A stretch of DNA of 40,785 nt from an uncultured Granulosicoccus sp. GTDB taxonomy: Bacteria; Pseudomonadota; Gammaproteobacteria; Granulosicoccales; Granulosicoccaceae. The notes beneath the pieces are model-generated. The model saw only the letters and a program-made list of their open reading frames with translations, made no database searches and had not been told where the DNA came from. The translations under genes were made by a program, and so were the position numbers. Below are positions 1 through 8,505 of this stretch, piece by piece. The stretch covers positions 1 to 40,785 of the forward strand of contig CANLXI010000048.1 in assembly GCA_947495035.1 (NCBI GenBank). Direction: 5' to 3'. Position 1 is the first letter of the stretch. Each line of letters starts with the position of its first letter.

Positions 1-133
1 GCACACGGCACACGGCACACGGCACACGGCACACGGCACACGGCACACGGCACACGGCACACGGCACACGGCACACGGCACACGCCACACGCCACACGCC
101 ACACGCCACACGCCACACGCCACACGCCACACG
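1..133. repeat. 7-bp tandem repeat, 12 + 7 units
   Basis: Twelve exact copies of GCACACG (1-84) are followed without interruption by seven exact copies of CCACACG (85-133). The array probably continues beyond the left edge of the window. The unit is not a multiple of three, so the array is unlikely to be coding. The clean switch between two one-base variants suggests local slippage or unequal exchange that homogenised each block. Positions 134-246 after it hold nothing I recognise. Confidence 0.97.
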
Positions 134-246
134 CCTTTCGATCAGGGCGAAGTCAGCCGAAAATGCAAGTCTGGTGAGTTGGGGCGTCGAGAATCAGCAA
201 GGGAGTTGTCGTGAGTGTCTTGCGTGATTGAAACTGCCCTGGCTGA

Positions 247-840
247 TCAGTAGATCCAGATGCCGTTTACCCAGCGCCAGTAGTAGCGATAGCCTGAATA
301 CCAGGAGTTGTAGAAAACCGGACGCCAGCGAGTTCGCAATTGATAGGCAGCATCTTCATTCTGGCGGGCTGCACTCGCTTCGGCCAACAGTTCTTCGGCT
401 TCCTTGTCACCACGTCCTGCTGCAATGGTCAACCATTTCTCGGCTTCCCGGGGGGCGGCCCCCATTTCTTCCAGACCGGTCAGATAAAGCCGGCCGACAG
501 CTTTTTGTGCTCCCAGGTCGCCGCGTTCGGCGGCATCACGCATCCATTGCAGTGCCTGATAACTGTTGCGCCTCACCCCATCGCCACGAAAAAGCCGCAG
601 CGCCAGATCATGTGCTGCGCGCGGATCCTCTTTTGCAAGCTTTTCCAGCGCTGGCATGCGGCCTTCCGGGTCGGCATCAGGGACCGTGCTTGAAGGGTCG
701 AAACGCGCCGTGCTCTTGTCTACTTCTTCACACCCGCTGGAGTCGCAAAGACGCACCGTGTTGCTGTCAGGCGCTGGTGGTGTCGCACAACTGGCCAGCA
801 GTCCGACCAGCAACAGTATGAGACTTTGGTTTGGTTTCAT
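247..840 (-). CDS. Sel1-repeat (TPR-like) lipoprotein
   Basis: Predicted 197-residue lipoprotein. I start it at the ATG at 840, which has a GGAG motif about eight bases upstream; the in-frame TTG at 864 is the alternative. The N-terminus has a hydrophobic signal segment ending in a lipobox (LLAS-C, Cys18). Residues from about 55 to 150 hold Sel1/TPR-like helical repeats with A-x-x-L-A and G-x-G-V/L-x-x-x-x-x-x-A-x-x-W patterns, typical of proteins that scaffold partners at the envelope. The C-terminus is aromatic-rich (Tyr, Trp). It is divergent from the next lipoprotein gene. The partner is unknown and I do not assign a gene name. Confidence 0.82.
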   Translation of the reverse strand: MKPNQSLILLLVGLLASCATPPAPDSNTVRLCDSSGCEEVDKSTARFDPSSTVPDADPEGRMPALEKLAKEDPRAAHDLALRLFRGDGVRRNSYQALQWMRDAAERGDLGAQKAVGRLYLTGLEEMGAAPREAEKWLTIAAGRGDKEAEELLAEASAARQNEDAAYQLRTRWRPVFYNSWYSGYRYYWRWVNGIWIY

Positions 841-863
841 CGAAGGCTCCGCTTGTGATGTCA

Positions 864-891
864 AATTCCAAGTGTATAAAACAGTGGAATT
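864..891. promoter_or_regulatory. inverted repeat between divergent lipoprotein genes
   Basis: AATTCCA (864-870) and TGGAATT (885-891) form a perfect 7-bp inverted repeat spaced by 14 bases, in the 122-bp gap between two divergently transcribed genes. An AT-rich TATAAA lies inside it (875-880) and TATATT just after it (895-900). It could be an operator or part of the divergent promoter. No convincing -35 box was found, so this is tentative. Confidence 0.3.
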
Positions 892-962
892 CTGTATATT
901 TGACGCACACTTGTCCTTTGTGTCAAGACGACTACGAACAAAGAACGGAGCTTTACATAGTC

Positions 963-1799
963 ATGAAATGTCCTCAACAGAAAGTGGCTGGCGCCATGCG
1001 CCTGAGTCTGATGGCGCTGTCTGCCATGGCTTTGACGGGCTGTCTTGCCAGTACCGTCACACAGGGAACCGGGGGGACTTCCATCAGTGGTGCTGCTGGC
1101 GGTGGAACCAGTGCCGGTGCCAATTCCACGCTGGAGCGTTGCGATCAGACGCTGGGTACGCTGGCTGTTGACGATGGTAGTGGCGCGGCCTGGTACACGG
1201 ATTTCAACTCGCGCACCAAGGTCACGACAATCGAACCGCTGCTGCGTCTGGCCGTTCAACAGTCAAACTGCTTCGTCATTACTTCCATCGGCAACTCGCG
1301 TACAGAGTCCCGACTGTCTGCCATCACCGACAAGCAACGCAATTCCGGAGAGTTCAGAGCCGGGTCGAATCAGCAGAAGGGGCAGCGGGTTGCGGCAGAC
1401 TATTACATGGAACCGGCCATCATCATCGACGAATCCACGGTCGGCAAGGTGGCAGGTGGTATAGCCGGCATCCTCGGTGGCTCTGCGCTTGCAGGTCTGG
1501 CCGGTGGTGCGACATCCAAGGAATCGGTTGTAACCCTCTCCCTGTATGACATTCGCTCCTCGGTACAGATTTCGGCTGCCGAAGGCAGTTCCTCTTCCAG
1601 AGATTACGGCGCTGCCGTCGGTCTGCTTGGCGGTGGTGGTGCCGTGGGGCTGGGAGGTTTCTCCCGCACACCGGAAGGCAAGGCCACCGTTGCGGCATTT
1701 CTTGATGCCTATAACGGCATGGTTGTCTCACTGAAGAATTACCAGGCACAGGAAGTCGAAGGTGGCCTGGGTACCGGCGGTACATTGAAGGTCAACTAG
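963..1799 (+). CDS. CsgG/HfaB-like outer-membrane lipoprotein
   Basis: Predicted 278-residue lipoprotein starting at the ATG at 963 (GGAG at 947-950 is a rather distant ribosome site); an ATG at 996 is also possible. The signal segment ends in a lipobox (LTG-C, Cys27). The mature part contains blocks like those of the CsgG/HfaB family: an RCD..LGTLAVDD strand, then PLLRLAVQQSNCFVI, and a glycine/alanine-rich stretch (about residues 160-180) followed by a VVTLSLYDIRSSVQIS strand. Family members form outer-membrane secretion pores or act in envelope stress, but no curli genes lie nearby, so an actual secretion role is not supported. A strong hairpin follows the stop. Confidence 0.72.
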   Translation: MKCPQQKVAGAMRLSLMALSAMALTGCLASTVTQGTGGTSISGAAGGGTSAGANSTLERCDQTLGTLAVDDGSGAAWYTDFNSRTKVTTIEPLLRLAVQQSNCFVITSIGNSRTESRLSAITDKQRNSGEFRAGSNQQKGQRVAADYYMEPAIIIDESTVGKVAGGIAGILGGSALAGLAGGATSKESVVTLSLYDIRSSVQISAAEGSSSSRDYGAAVGLLGGGGAVGLGGFSRTPEGKATVAAFLDAYNGMVVSLKNYQAQEVEGGLGTGGTLKVN

Positions 1800-1807
1800 T
1801 CTGAACG

Positions 1808-1832
1808 GCCAGCCCCGGGTAGCGGGGCTGGC
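1808..1832 (+). terminator. GC-rich hairpin after the CsgG-like gene
   Basis: GCCAGCCCCG (1808-1817) pairs perfectly with CGGGGCTGGC (1823-1832) around a five-base loop, nine bases after the stop codon. There is no real T-run after it, so it may be a weak intrinsic terminator or a 3'-end stabiliser. A second, smaller hairpin (CAGGCA/TGCCTG) follows almost directly. Confidence 0.6.
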
Positions 1833-2268
1833 TGTTGCAACAGGCAGTGTTGCCTGTCAACCGAGCGGCAATGCAACTGCGCCGGGTATCTGCCAGTCAC
1901 TGTCATGGTCAGTCAAGGGCCGGGCAGGTGTCGGAACCATTCAATGTTGATCCTGACGAGCTGGCGTCCGTGAGTTCGATATCGGCATGAGATTCCGCCC
2001 AGCGTCTTGCTGAATTCCCACAACGGGCAATAAGCGCTACTGTCGATAGTCAGTAGGAGGTTGCCGAGCAACCCCGTGTTTATCAACCTGCTCCGAGTGC
2101 GCCGAGTGCGCCGAGTGCTCCGAGTGCTCCGAGTGCTCCGAGTTCGCCGAGTGCTTCAAGTACCCCAAGCAGCCCGGCTGGTCAAACAGCCCAACCGTCG
2201 TGCTGCGATCCCACCAGTCATCTCGGGACGCTGACAAGCCTCCCATTCATCAGACTTGTATCTACCTT
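1833..2268. other. gene-free stretch upstream of the sugar operon
   Basis: I see no supportable gene in this stretch. It contains the 9-bp repeat described separately (2091-2153). The only open frame, on the minus strand across that repeat, consists mostly of repeat-encoded His-Ser-Glu/Ala and has no ribosome site or recognisable domain. The right end leads into the LacI operators. Confidence 0.6.
2091..2153. repeat. intergenic 9-bp tandem repeat (7 units)
   Basis: Seven consecutive 9-bp units of the form CKCCGAGTK: CTCCGAGTG, two CGCCGAGTG, two CTCCGAGTG, CTCCGAGTT, CGCCGAGTG, then a decayed unit CTTCAAGTA. Read on the minus strand the unit is CACTCGGAG, one base different from the CAGTCGGAG phase of the Ser-Glu-Gln repeat inside scpB at the other end of the window. 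Confidence 0.92.
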
Positions 2269-2305
2269 TGATTGACGGCAATCATTTTTTGATTGACGTC
2301 AATCA
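2269..2305. promoter_or_regulatory. twin LacI-type operators
   Basis: Two nearly identical 16-base palindromes stand side by side: TGATTGACGGCAATCA (2269-2284, one mismatch in symmetry) and TGATTGACGTCAATCA (2290-2305, perfect). Their centres are 21 bp apart, two helical turns, so two repressor dimers could bind one DNA face. They lie directly upstream of the LacI-family gene. The right-hand copy contains the predicted -35 box, which fits autorepression and control of the whole operon. Confidence 0.82.
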
Positions 2306-2321
2306 TCTTGCGTTTCATACT
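2293..2321 (+). promoter_or_regulatory. predicted sigma-70 promoter of the sugar operon
   Basis: TTGACG (2293-2298) and CATACT (2316-2321) are separated by 17 bp. Transcription would begin near 2328, only a few bases before the ATG at 2330, so the first mRNA could be leaderless or nearly so; no Shine-Dalgarno sequence precedes that ATG. The -35 box is inside the downstream operator. Confidence 0.55.
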
Positions 2322-2329
2322 GCCTGCCA

Positions 2330-3436
2330 ATGAAAGCGAGCAACAGCAAATCGACTGGCGATGCCGGCAGAAAGCCGACCCTGAGCGATGTTGCGCGCAC
2401 GGCCGGGGTCAGTTATGCAACGGCCGATCGGGTAATCAACGAGCGTGGCAATGTCGCCCAGAAATCGGTTCGAAAAGTCCAGGAGGCGATGGCAGAGCTG
2501 GGCTATGTGCGTAACGTTGCGGCGGCCAATCTGTCACGCCAGCGAACCTATCGCCTGGCTTTCCTGCTGCCCAAGGGGCGCAACGCCTTCTTTTCACGTG
2601 TGCGTGCCCATCTGGATGGGCTGTTGGGTCATCTGATCGCCGACCAGGTCAGTGTTGATGTCATCGAAATCGATGCCTTCGAGGTGACAGGGCTGAAGAA
2701 CAGTCTTGTTGGCATTGCACATACCGGCTACGATGGATTGGCGGTGGTCGGCTTGCAGGCCGCCGAGATCGAAGAGCCACTCAGAGCCTTGCAGGAACAG
2801 GGTACGGCCATCGTCGGCCTCGTATCGGATCTGCCTGCGCAATTCCGCGCTGCCTATGTCGGCATCGACAACGTTGCCGCAGGCCGTACCGCAGGCCGCT
2901 TGTTGGGTCTGTCACATGCTGGCCGCAAGGGACGAGTGCAAGTGATTGCAGGATCGCTGGAGGCCCGTGACCACGTGGATCGCCTGAGCGGATTTCGCGA
3001 AGTCATCGGCCAGGATTATCCGAAAATCGAATTGCTGGAACCCATCATGACGCGTGATGATGCGCGCCTGGTTGGTGCCGTCGTGCAACAGGCCCTGACT
3101 GCTGACCCGAAGGTCACGGCGGTCTACAACGTGGGGGCCGGCAATAGCGGGCTGGTTGCCACGCTGGAACGAAGTGTTCGCCCCAAGCGTTTCTTCTGCA
3201 TCGTGCATGAGCTGGTACCGCATACCCACAAGGCACTATCGAACCGACAGGTTGATCTCGTGATCGACCAACGACCGGATGTGGAAGTCAACCGCGCACT
3301 CACGATTCTGAAAGCCCTGATCGATGGACGAGACATACCTCCCATGCAGGAGCTCGTACCGACGATTTACGTCAGGGACAACCTGCCATCCCATATTCCC
3401 GACACCAAGTGGAACGACATAAAAGACCATGACTGA
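2330..3436 (+). CDS. LacI-family transcriptional regulator of the sugar operon
   Basis: A 368-residue regulator. Residues about 13-60 form the LacI helix-turn-helix and hinge (LSDVARTAGVSYATADRVIN, then GYVRNVAAANLSRQRT). The rest is a periplasmic-binding-protein-like sensor domain beginning at YRLAFLLPKGRNAFF. The start has no visible ribosome site, consistent with a leaderless transcript from the promoter just upstream. It is the first gene of the operon and its last 8 bp overlap the xylA-like gene. The paired palindromes at 2269-2305 are its likely operators. By family behaviour it should repress until a sugar or sugar derivative binds; the ligand is unknown. Confidence 0.9.
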   Translation: MKASNSKSTGDAGRKPTLSDVARTAGVSYATADRVINERGNVAQKSVRKVQEAMAELGYVRNVAAANLSRQRTYRLAFLLPKGRNAFFSRVRAHLDGLLGHLIADQVSVDVIEIDAFEVTGLKNSLVGIAHTGYDGLAVVGLQAAEIEEPLRALQEQGTAIVGLVSDLPAQFRAAYVGIDNVAAGRTAGRLLGLSHAGRKGRVQVIAGSLEARDHVDRLSGFREVIGQDYPKIELLEPIMTRDDARLVGAVVQQALTADPKVTAVYNVGAGNSGLVATLERSVRPKRFFCIVHELVPHTHKALSNRQVDLVIDQRPDVEVNRALTILKALIDGRDIPPMQELVPTIYVRDNLPSHIPDTKWNDIKDHD

Positions 3437-4724
3437 TTTCTTTACCGGTATTGACAAGCTGGAATACAACCCTGACTCCACATCGCTGGCGTTTCGACAC
3501 TACAATCCCGAGGAAATGCTGCTCGGCAAGCGTATGGAGGATCACCTGCGCTTTGCGGTAGCCTACTGGCACAGTTTTGCCTGGCCGGGTGGGGACCCTT
3601 TCGGTGGGGCAACCTTCGAGCGTCCCTGGTTCGGCGAGACGATGGAACTGGCGCGCCTGAAAGCCGATGTGGCTTTCGAGATGTTCGATATTCTGGGGGC
3701 TCCCTACTTCTGCTGGCACGATGCCGACATTCGTCCCGAAGGAGACAGTTTCAAGGAAAGCCGCAGAAATTTCGAAGACATCATCGATTATCTGGCGGAG
3801 AAGATGGAACACAGCCAGACGCGCTTGCTGTGGGGTACAGCCAACATGTTCAGCCATCGCCGTTTCATGTCCGGCGCTGCCACGAACCCCGACCCGGAAA
3901 TCTTCGCGTGGTCTGCAGCCACGGTCAAGTTGTGCATGGACGCCACGCAGAAACTTGGCGGCGAGAACTATGTCCTGTGGGGTGGTCGTGAAGGTTACGA
4001 GACGCTCCTGAATACCGATCTGAAGCGCGAAAGGGCTCAGGCCGGGCGTTTTCTGCAGATGGTGGTCGACTACAAGCACAAGATCGGTTTCAAGGGGGCC
4101 ATTCTGGTGGAGCCGAAGCCGCAGGAGCCATCGAAGCATCAGTATGACTTCGATGTCGCGACGGTTTATGGATTCCTGAAGGAATTCGGTCTCGAGAGCG
4201 AGGTGCAGATGAATATCGAACAGGGACACGCCATCCTGGCAGGGCATTCGTTCGAACATGAGCTGGCACTGGCGGCTTCGCTGGGCATTCTCGGCTCGAT
4301 CGACATGAATCGCAACGACTACCAGTCAGGCTGGGATACCGACCAGTTCCCCAACAATGTGCCTGAAGTGGCCTTGGCTTATTACGAGGTTCTGCGAGCC
4401 GGTGGCTTCAAGACCGGTGGCACCAACTTCGATGCCAAGCTGCGTCGTCAATCGCTGGATCCGCTGGATCTGATTGCTGGACATGCTGGCGCGATGGACG
4501 TCTGCGCTCGTGGGCTGAAGGCGGCAGTGGCAATGCTGGAAGACGGTACGCTCGAGAACAAGCGCAATGAGCGCTACGCCGGTTGGGACAGCGAGTACGG
4601 CAAGTCGCTGCTGCAGAGCGACCTTGCCAGCATTGCCGATGATGTCGAGTCCAGCGGCATCGATCCACAGCCCAGATCAGGTCAACAGGAAGTGCTGGAA
4701 AATCTTGTCAATCGTTTCGTTTGA
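3429..4724 (+). CDS. xylA: xylose isomerase
   Basis: A 431-residue TIM-barrel enzyme of the XylA family (aldose-ketose isomerisation, D-xylose to D-xylulose in the classic case). The catalytic and metal residues line up with the long class II enzymes: His97 and Asp100 in CWHDAD, Glu228 and Lys230 in VEPKP, Glu264 and His267 in NIEQGHA, Asp292, Asp303 and Asp305 in GWDTDQFP, and Asp335 in NFDAK. Length matches the family. It overlaps the regulator by 8 bp and is probably translationally coupled. No xylulokinase gene is found in the operon, so the physiological substrate may be another aldose or a xylose derivative. Confidence 0.95.
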   Translation: MTDFFTGIDKLEYNPDSTSLAFRHYNPEEMLLGKRMEDHLRFAVAYWHSFAWPGGDPFGGATFERPWFGETMELARLKADVAFEMFDILGAPYFCWHDADIRPEGDSFKESRRNFEDIIDYLAEKMEHSQTRLLWGTANMFSHRRFMSGAATNPDPEIFAWSAATVKLCMDATQKLGGENYVLWGGREGYETLLNTDLKRERAQAGRFLQMVVDYKHKIGFKGAILVEPKPQEPSKHQYDFDVATVYGFLKEFGLESEVQMNIEQGHAILAGHSFEHELALAASLGILGSIDMNRNDYQSGWDTDQFPNNVPEVALAYYEVLRAGGFKTGGTNFDAKLRRQSLDPLDLIAGHAGAMDVCARGLKAAVAMLEDGTLENKRNERYAGWDSEYGKSLLQSDLASIADDVESSGIDPQPRSGQQEVLENLVNRFV

Positions 4725-4760
4725 TTGATCAGTTCAATTGCCAAACCGGAGGAAGAGATC

Positions 4761-5816
4761 ATGAGGAACCTGAAAGGCCCAGCGCTGTTTCTGGCTCAGT
4801 TTGCCGGGGATGAAGCCCCGTTCAACAGCTGGGACAGCATCACCAAGTGGGCAGCGGACTGTGGTTACAAGGGCGTGCAGGTGCCCAGCTGGGATGCGCG
4901 CCTGATCGATCTGGACAAGGCCGCAAGCAGCAAGGACTATTGTGATGAATTCAAGGGCAAGGCATTGGCAAACGGTGTTGAAGTCACTGAACTGTCCACC
5001 CATCTGCAGGGTCAGTTGGTAGCCGTACACCCGGCCTACGACACGGCATTCGATGGCTTTGCCGACCCATCCGTTCGTGGCAACCCGAAAGCGCGACAGG
5101 CCTGGGCTGTGGATCAGGTCATGAAGGCCGTCTCGGCATCAGCCAATATGGGTATCAGGAATCATGCATCGTTTTCCGGCGCTCTGGCCTGGCCGTATCT
5201 GTATCCCTGGCCACAGCGTCCCGCCGGGCTGGTAGAGACCGCTTTCGATGAGCTGGCTGCCCGCTGGCGTCCGATTCTCGATCATGCCGATGAAAACGAT
5301 GTCAATATCTGTTACGAGATTCATCCGGGTGAAGACCTGCATGATGGCGTGACCTTCGAGATGTTCCTGGAGCGGGTGGACAACCACGCGCGTTGCAACA
5401 TGTTGTATGACCCATCGCATTACGTACTGCAATGCCTGGACTATCTCGACAATATCGACATCTACAAGGACCGCATCAAGATGTTTCATGTCAAGGATGC
5501 CGAGTTCAATCCGACCGGTCGCCAGGGTGTGTACTCCGGTTACCAGTCATGGGTGGATCGTGCGGGGCGTTTCCGATCATTGGGCGATGGTCAGGTTGAC
5601 TTTGTGTCCATCTTCTCCAAGATGGCTGCCAACGATTTCGATGGCTGGGCCGTTGTCGAGTGGGAGTGCTGTCTGAAGCATCCGGAAGACGGTGCAAGGG
5701 AGGGGGCTCAGTTTGTCGCCGACCACATCATCCGTGTCACCGAGCGTGCCTTTGACGATTTCGCGGACGGGGGAACCGATGAGGCTGCCAACCGCAAGAT
5801 GCTGGGGATCGACTGA
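4761..5816 (+). CDS. sugar phosphate isomerase/epimerase-like TIM-barrel protein
   Basis: A 351-residue protein of the AP-endonuclease-2-like isomerase/epimerase superfamily. I start it at the ATG at 4761 because GGAGG lies at 4748-4752. Likely metal ligands are visible in order: Glu in CYEIHPGED, Asp and His in LYDPSHYVLQ, His and Asp in FHVKDAEF, and Glu near the end in VVEWECC. Family members isomerise or epimerise sugars and inositol derivatives, often next to Gfo/Idh oxidoreductases as here. Its stop overlaps the next start by one base (TGATG). The exact substrate cannot be read from the sequence. Confidence 0.88.
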   Translation: MRNLKGPALFLAQFAGDEAPFNSWDSITKWAADCGYKGVQVPSWDARLIDLDKAASSKDYCDEFKGKALANGVEVTELSTHLQGQLVAVHPAYDTAFDGFADPSVRGNPKARQAWAVDQVMKAVSASANMGIRNHASFSGALAWPYLYPWPQRPAGLVETAFDELAARWRPILDHADENDVNICYEIHPGEDLHDGVTFEMFLERVDNHARCNMLYDPSHYVLQCLDYLDNIDIYKDRIKMFHVKDAEFNPTGRQGVYSGYQSWVDRAGRFRSLGDGQVDFVSIFSKMAANDFDGWAVVEWECCLKHPEDGAREGAQFVADHIIRVTERAFDDFADGGTDEAANRKMLGID

Positions 5817-6961
5817 TGGCACATTCGGGTAGAGTTCGTCTGGGAATGGTCGGTGGTGGCAACGACGCTTTCATCGGCGGTGTTCACCGGATTGCATCGC
5901 GCATAGATGATCGGTTCGAGCTGCTTGCCGGCGCCCTGTCATCCACGCCTGAAAAGTCACAGGCCTCGGGTGAGGCGCTGGGTCTGCCGCGCATCTACGA
6001 TGATTTCACGCAGATGGCTACAGCGGAGGCGGCTCTGGATGACGGCATCGAAGCGGTCTCCATCGTGACACCCAATCACATGCACTTCGCCGCGGCGAAG
6101 GAATTTCTGGAACGCGACATCCATGTCATCTGCGACAAGCCTCTGACCGCCACGATGGAGGAAGCCCAGGCCATGGCCAAGGCGGTGGAGAGCTCCAAAG
6201 CCCTGTTCGTGCTCACGCACAATTACACGGCCTATCCCATGATTCGTCAGGCCAGGGCCATGATTACCGCTGGTGAGTTGGGGGAGATTCGTGTCGTTCA
6301 GGCCGAGTATCCGCAGGACTGGTTGACGGAGTCTCTGGAAAAGGAAGGTCTGAAGCAGGCGGAGTGGCGAACCGATCCGGCGCGCTCGGGTGCAGGTGGT
6401 TCGGTAGGAGATATCGGTACGCATGCACACAATCTGGCCTGTTTCGTCACGGGCCTGACAGTGGAGAAACTGGCCGCCGATCTGCAGTGTTTCGGCGCAG
6501 GCCGGGAACTGGATGACAACGTTCATACCTTGTTGCGCTTTGCCGGTGGCGCGCGCGGCATGCTGTGGTGTAGCCAGGTCGCGCCCGGTAACGAGAATGG
6601 CCTGAAGCTGCGGGTCTATGGCAGCAAGGGTGGCCTGGAATGGAGTCAGGAGGACCCGAACTATCTGTGGTTCACCCGACAGGGCAAGCCGAAGCAACTG
6701 GTAACGCGATCCGGGGCCGGGGCCAACGAGGCCGCAGCCTCTGTCTCTCGTGTACCGGCAGGTCATCCGGAAGGTTATCTGGAAGGGTTTGCCAATCTGT
6801 ATACAGAAGCCGCTGAGGCAATACGTGCCGTACAGTCCGGCGCCTCGCGGGAAAGCGCGATGGGCCTGTTGCCGGGGATCGAGCAGGGTATGGCCGGCAT
6901 GGCGTTCATTACTGCCTGTGTCGAGTCTTCAGCCCGGGATGCTGCCTGGGTGAGCCTGTAA
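5816..6961 (+). CDS. Gfo/Idh/MocA-family NAD(P)-dependent oxidoreductase
   Basis: A 381-residue dehydrogenase. An N-terminal Rossmann fold carries a GMVGGGNDAFIGGVH nucleotide loop (residues 10-24). The family Lys is in CDKPLTA (Lys108), and the catalytic Asp-His pair appears in GDIGTHAHN (Asp199, His203). Such enzymes oxidise or reduce a hydroxyl of a sugar, polyol or inositol. It starts inside the stop of the epimerase-like gene (TGATG) and ends inside the start of the transporter ATPase gene (TAATG), so it is firmly within the operon. Together with the XylA homologue and the epimerase it suggests redox remodelling of an imported sugar. Confidence 0.92.
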   Translation: MAHSGRVRLGMVGGGNDAFIGGVHRIASRIDDRFELLAGALSSTPEKSQASGEALGLPRIYDDFTQMATAEAALDDGIEAVSIVTPNHMHFAAAKEFLERDIHVICDKPLTATMEEAQAMAKAVESSKALFVLTHNYTAYPMIRQARAMITAGELGEIRVVQAEYPQDWLTESLEKEGLKQAEWRTDPARSGAGGSVGDIGTHAHNLACFVTGLTVEKLAADLQCFGAGRELDDNVHTLLRFAGGARGMLWCSQVAPGNENGLKLRVYGSKGGLEWSQEDPNYLWFTRQGKPKQLVTRSGAGANEAAASVSRVPAGHPEGYLEGFANLYTEAAEAIRAVQSGASRESAMGLLPGIEQGMAGMAFITACVESSARDAAWVSL

Positions 6962-8505
6962 TGACCACCTCCGTTCTCGCTTTGCAGGGCGTCAGCAAGC
7001 GTTTTGGCCCGATCGAGGTGCTGCACGATATCGACCTGACGCTGCGTTCGGGCGAGGTGCATGCCCTGATCGGCGAGAACGGGGCGGGCAAGTCCACCAC
7101 CATGAAAATCCTGGCGGGTTATCAGCCGGCAAGCGAGGGTGAGATTCTGCTGGACGGCAAGCCGGTCAGATTCGGCAGCCTGCACGAAGGTGAAGAGGCC
7201 GGCATCGTCATGATCCATCAGGAATTCAACCTGGCCGAACAGCTGACGGTGGAACAGAACATCTTCCTGGGACGCGAGCTGAAAAAGGGCTGGCTGCTGG
7301 ACAAGTCCGAGATGCGGCGTCTGACCCGACGCTATCTGCAACGAGTCGAATGTTCGGTCGATCCGGATACTCTGGTGTCAGACTTGTCGAATTCCGAAAA
7401 ACAGATGGTGGAGATTGCCAAGGCCCTGTCGCGCGACGCACGCGTACTGATCATGGATGAGCCCACCGCCGTGTTGACCAACCGGGAAACCGGAGTCCTG
7501 TTCGAACAGGTTCGTGCCTTGCGCTCTGCCGGTACGGCCATTCTGTTTACCTCGCACAAGCTGGATGAGGTGGCGGAAGTCTCCGATCAGATCACCGTCA
7601 TGCGCGATGGCTCCGTGGTGTATTCGGGACCGAGCGCGGATATTGATGAGGATCGCATGGCCACGACCATGGTCGGCCGGGATGTCTCGGACCTCTACCC
7701 GGTTAAGCCGGCTCTGCCGGATACCGGGGAAACGGTACTGCGCGTAAGGGGGCTGACCGTACCGGGGTTTGCCAACGACCTGTCGTTCAGCCTGAAGAAG
7801 GGGGAGATACTGGGCATTGGCGGCTTGATCGGTTCCGGACGAACCGAGGCCATGGAAGGGCTGTGCGGTCTGCGAACGGCCACGGCCGAGTCGGTGGAAC
7901 TGTTCGACGAAGAGGTGCAGCTGAAGACTCCCGGTGAGGCTCAGCGTCGCGGACTGTGCTATCTGACCGAAGATCGCAAGCTGCGAGGTCTGGTTCTGGA
8001 CTGGGGTATGCGCGAGAACCTGACCTTGCAGACCCTGTACAAGTTCGGTTCGTTCATGATCGACAGTCGTGCGGAAGATGTGGCGCTCAACCAGGCCATT
8101 GCCGAGTTCGATATTCGTTCGGGCAGCCGCACGGTGCGGGTAGGCAATCTCTCCGGCGGCAATCAGCAGAAACTGTTGCTGGCCAAGGTGATGCTGTCCG
8201 AACCCCGGATCCTGATCGTCGATGAGCCAACCAGAGGCATCGACATCGGTACCAAGCAGCAGATATACGTGTTCCTGCGCAAACTGGCAGCGCAGGGACA
8301 TGCCGTCATCATGATCACATCGGAAATGCCGGAACTGATCGGCCTGGCAGATCGCATCCTGGTCATGCGGCTGGGACAGATCGCCGGTAGCCTGGACAGC
8401 CAGGCAATTTCCGAAGATTCCATCGTTCGCCTCTCCATGGGTCTTGAGGCAACCTCATCCAACACAGCTGCGGATTCACCGTTGGCTCACGACAGATTGC
8501 TATGA
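6961..8505 (+). CDS. sugar ABC importer, double ATP-binding subunit (RbsA/XylG type)
   Basis: A 514-residue fused ATPase of the carbohydrate uptake CUT2 family, with two nucleotide-binding domains. The first has Walker A GENGAGKST (38-46), a signature LSNSEKQ (about 142-148) and Walker B VLIMDEPT (Asp166, Glu167). The second has a degenerate Walker A (GLIGSGRTEAMEG), normal for this family, then LSGGNQQK and LIVDEPTRGID. It energises uptake from the cytoplasmic face. It overlaps the permease gene by four bases (ATGA). Substrate is set by the binding protein, not by this subunit. Confidence 0.95.
   Translation: MTTSVLALQGVSKRFGPIEVLHDIDLTLRSGEVHALIGENGAGKSTTMKILAGYQPASEGEILLDGKPVRFGSLHEGEEAGIVMIHQEFNLAEQLTVEQNIFLGRELKKGWLLDKSEMRRLTRRYLQRVECSVDPDTLVSDLSNSEKQMVEIAKALSRDARVLIMDEPTAVLTNRETGVLFEQVRALRSAGTAILFTSHKLDEVAEVSDQITVMRDGSVVYSGPSADIDEDRMATTMVGRDVSDLYPVKPALPDTGETVLRVRGLTVPGFANDLSFSLKKGEILGIGGLIGSGRTEAMEGLCGLRTATAESVELFDEEVQLKTPGEAQRRGLCYLTEDRKLRGLVLDWGMRENLTLQTLYKFGSFMIDSRAEDVALNQAIAEFDIRSGSRTVRVGNLSGGNQQKLLLAKVMLSEPRILIVDEPTRGIDIGTKQQIYVFLRKLAAQGHAVIMITSEMPELIGLADRILVMRLGQIAGSLDSQAISEDSIVRLSMGLEATSSNTAADSPLAHDRLL

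Noticed and set aside
1..133. CRISPR array
   Set aside because: Units are 7 bp and contiguous, with no spacers and no cas genes in the window.
2037..2246. Minus-strand open frame rich in His-Ser-Glu across the intergenic repeat
   Set aside because: The frame is open mainly because a 9-bp repeat has no stop in it; there is no ribosome site, domain or operon context.
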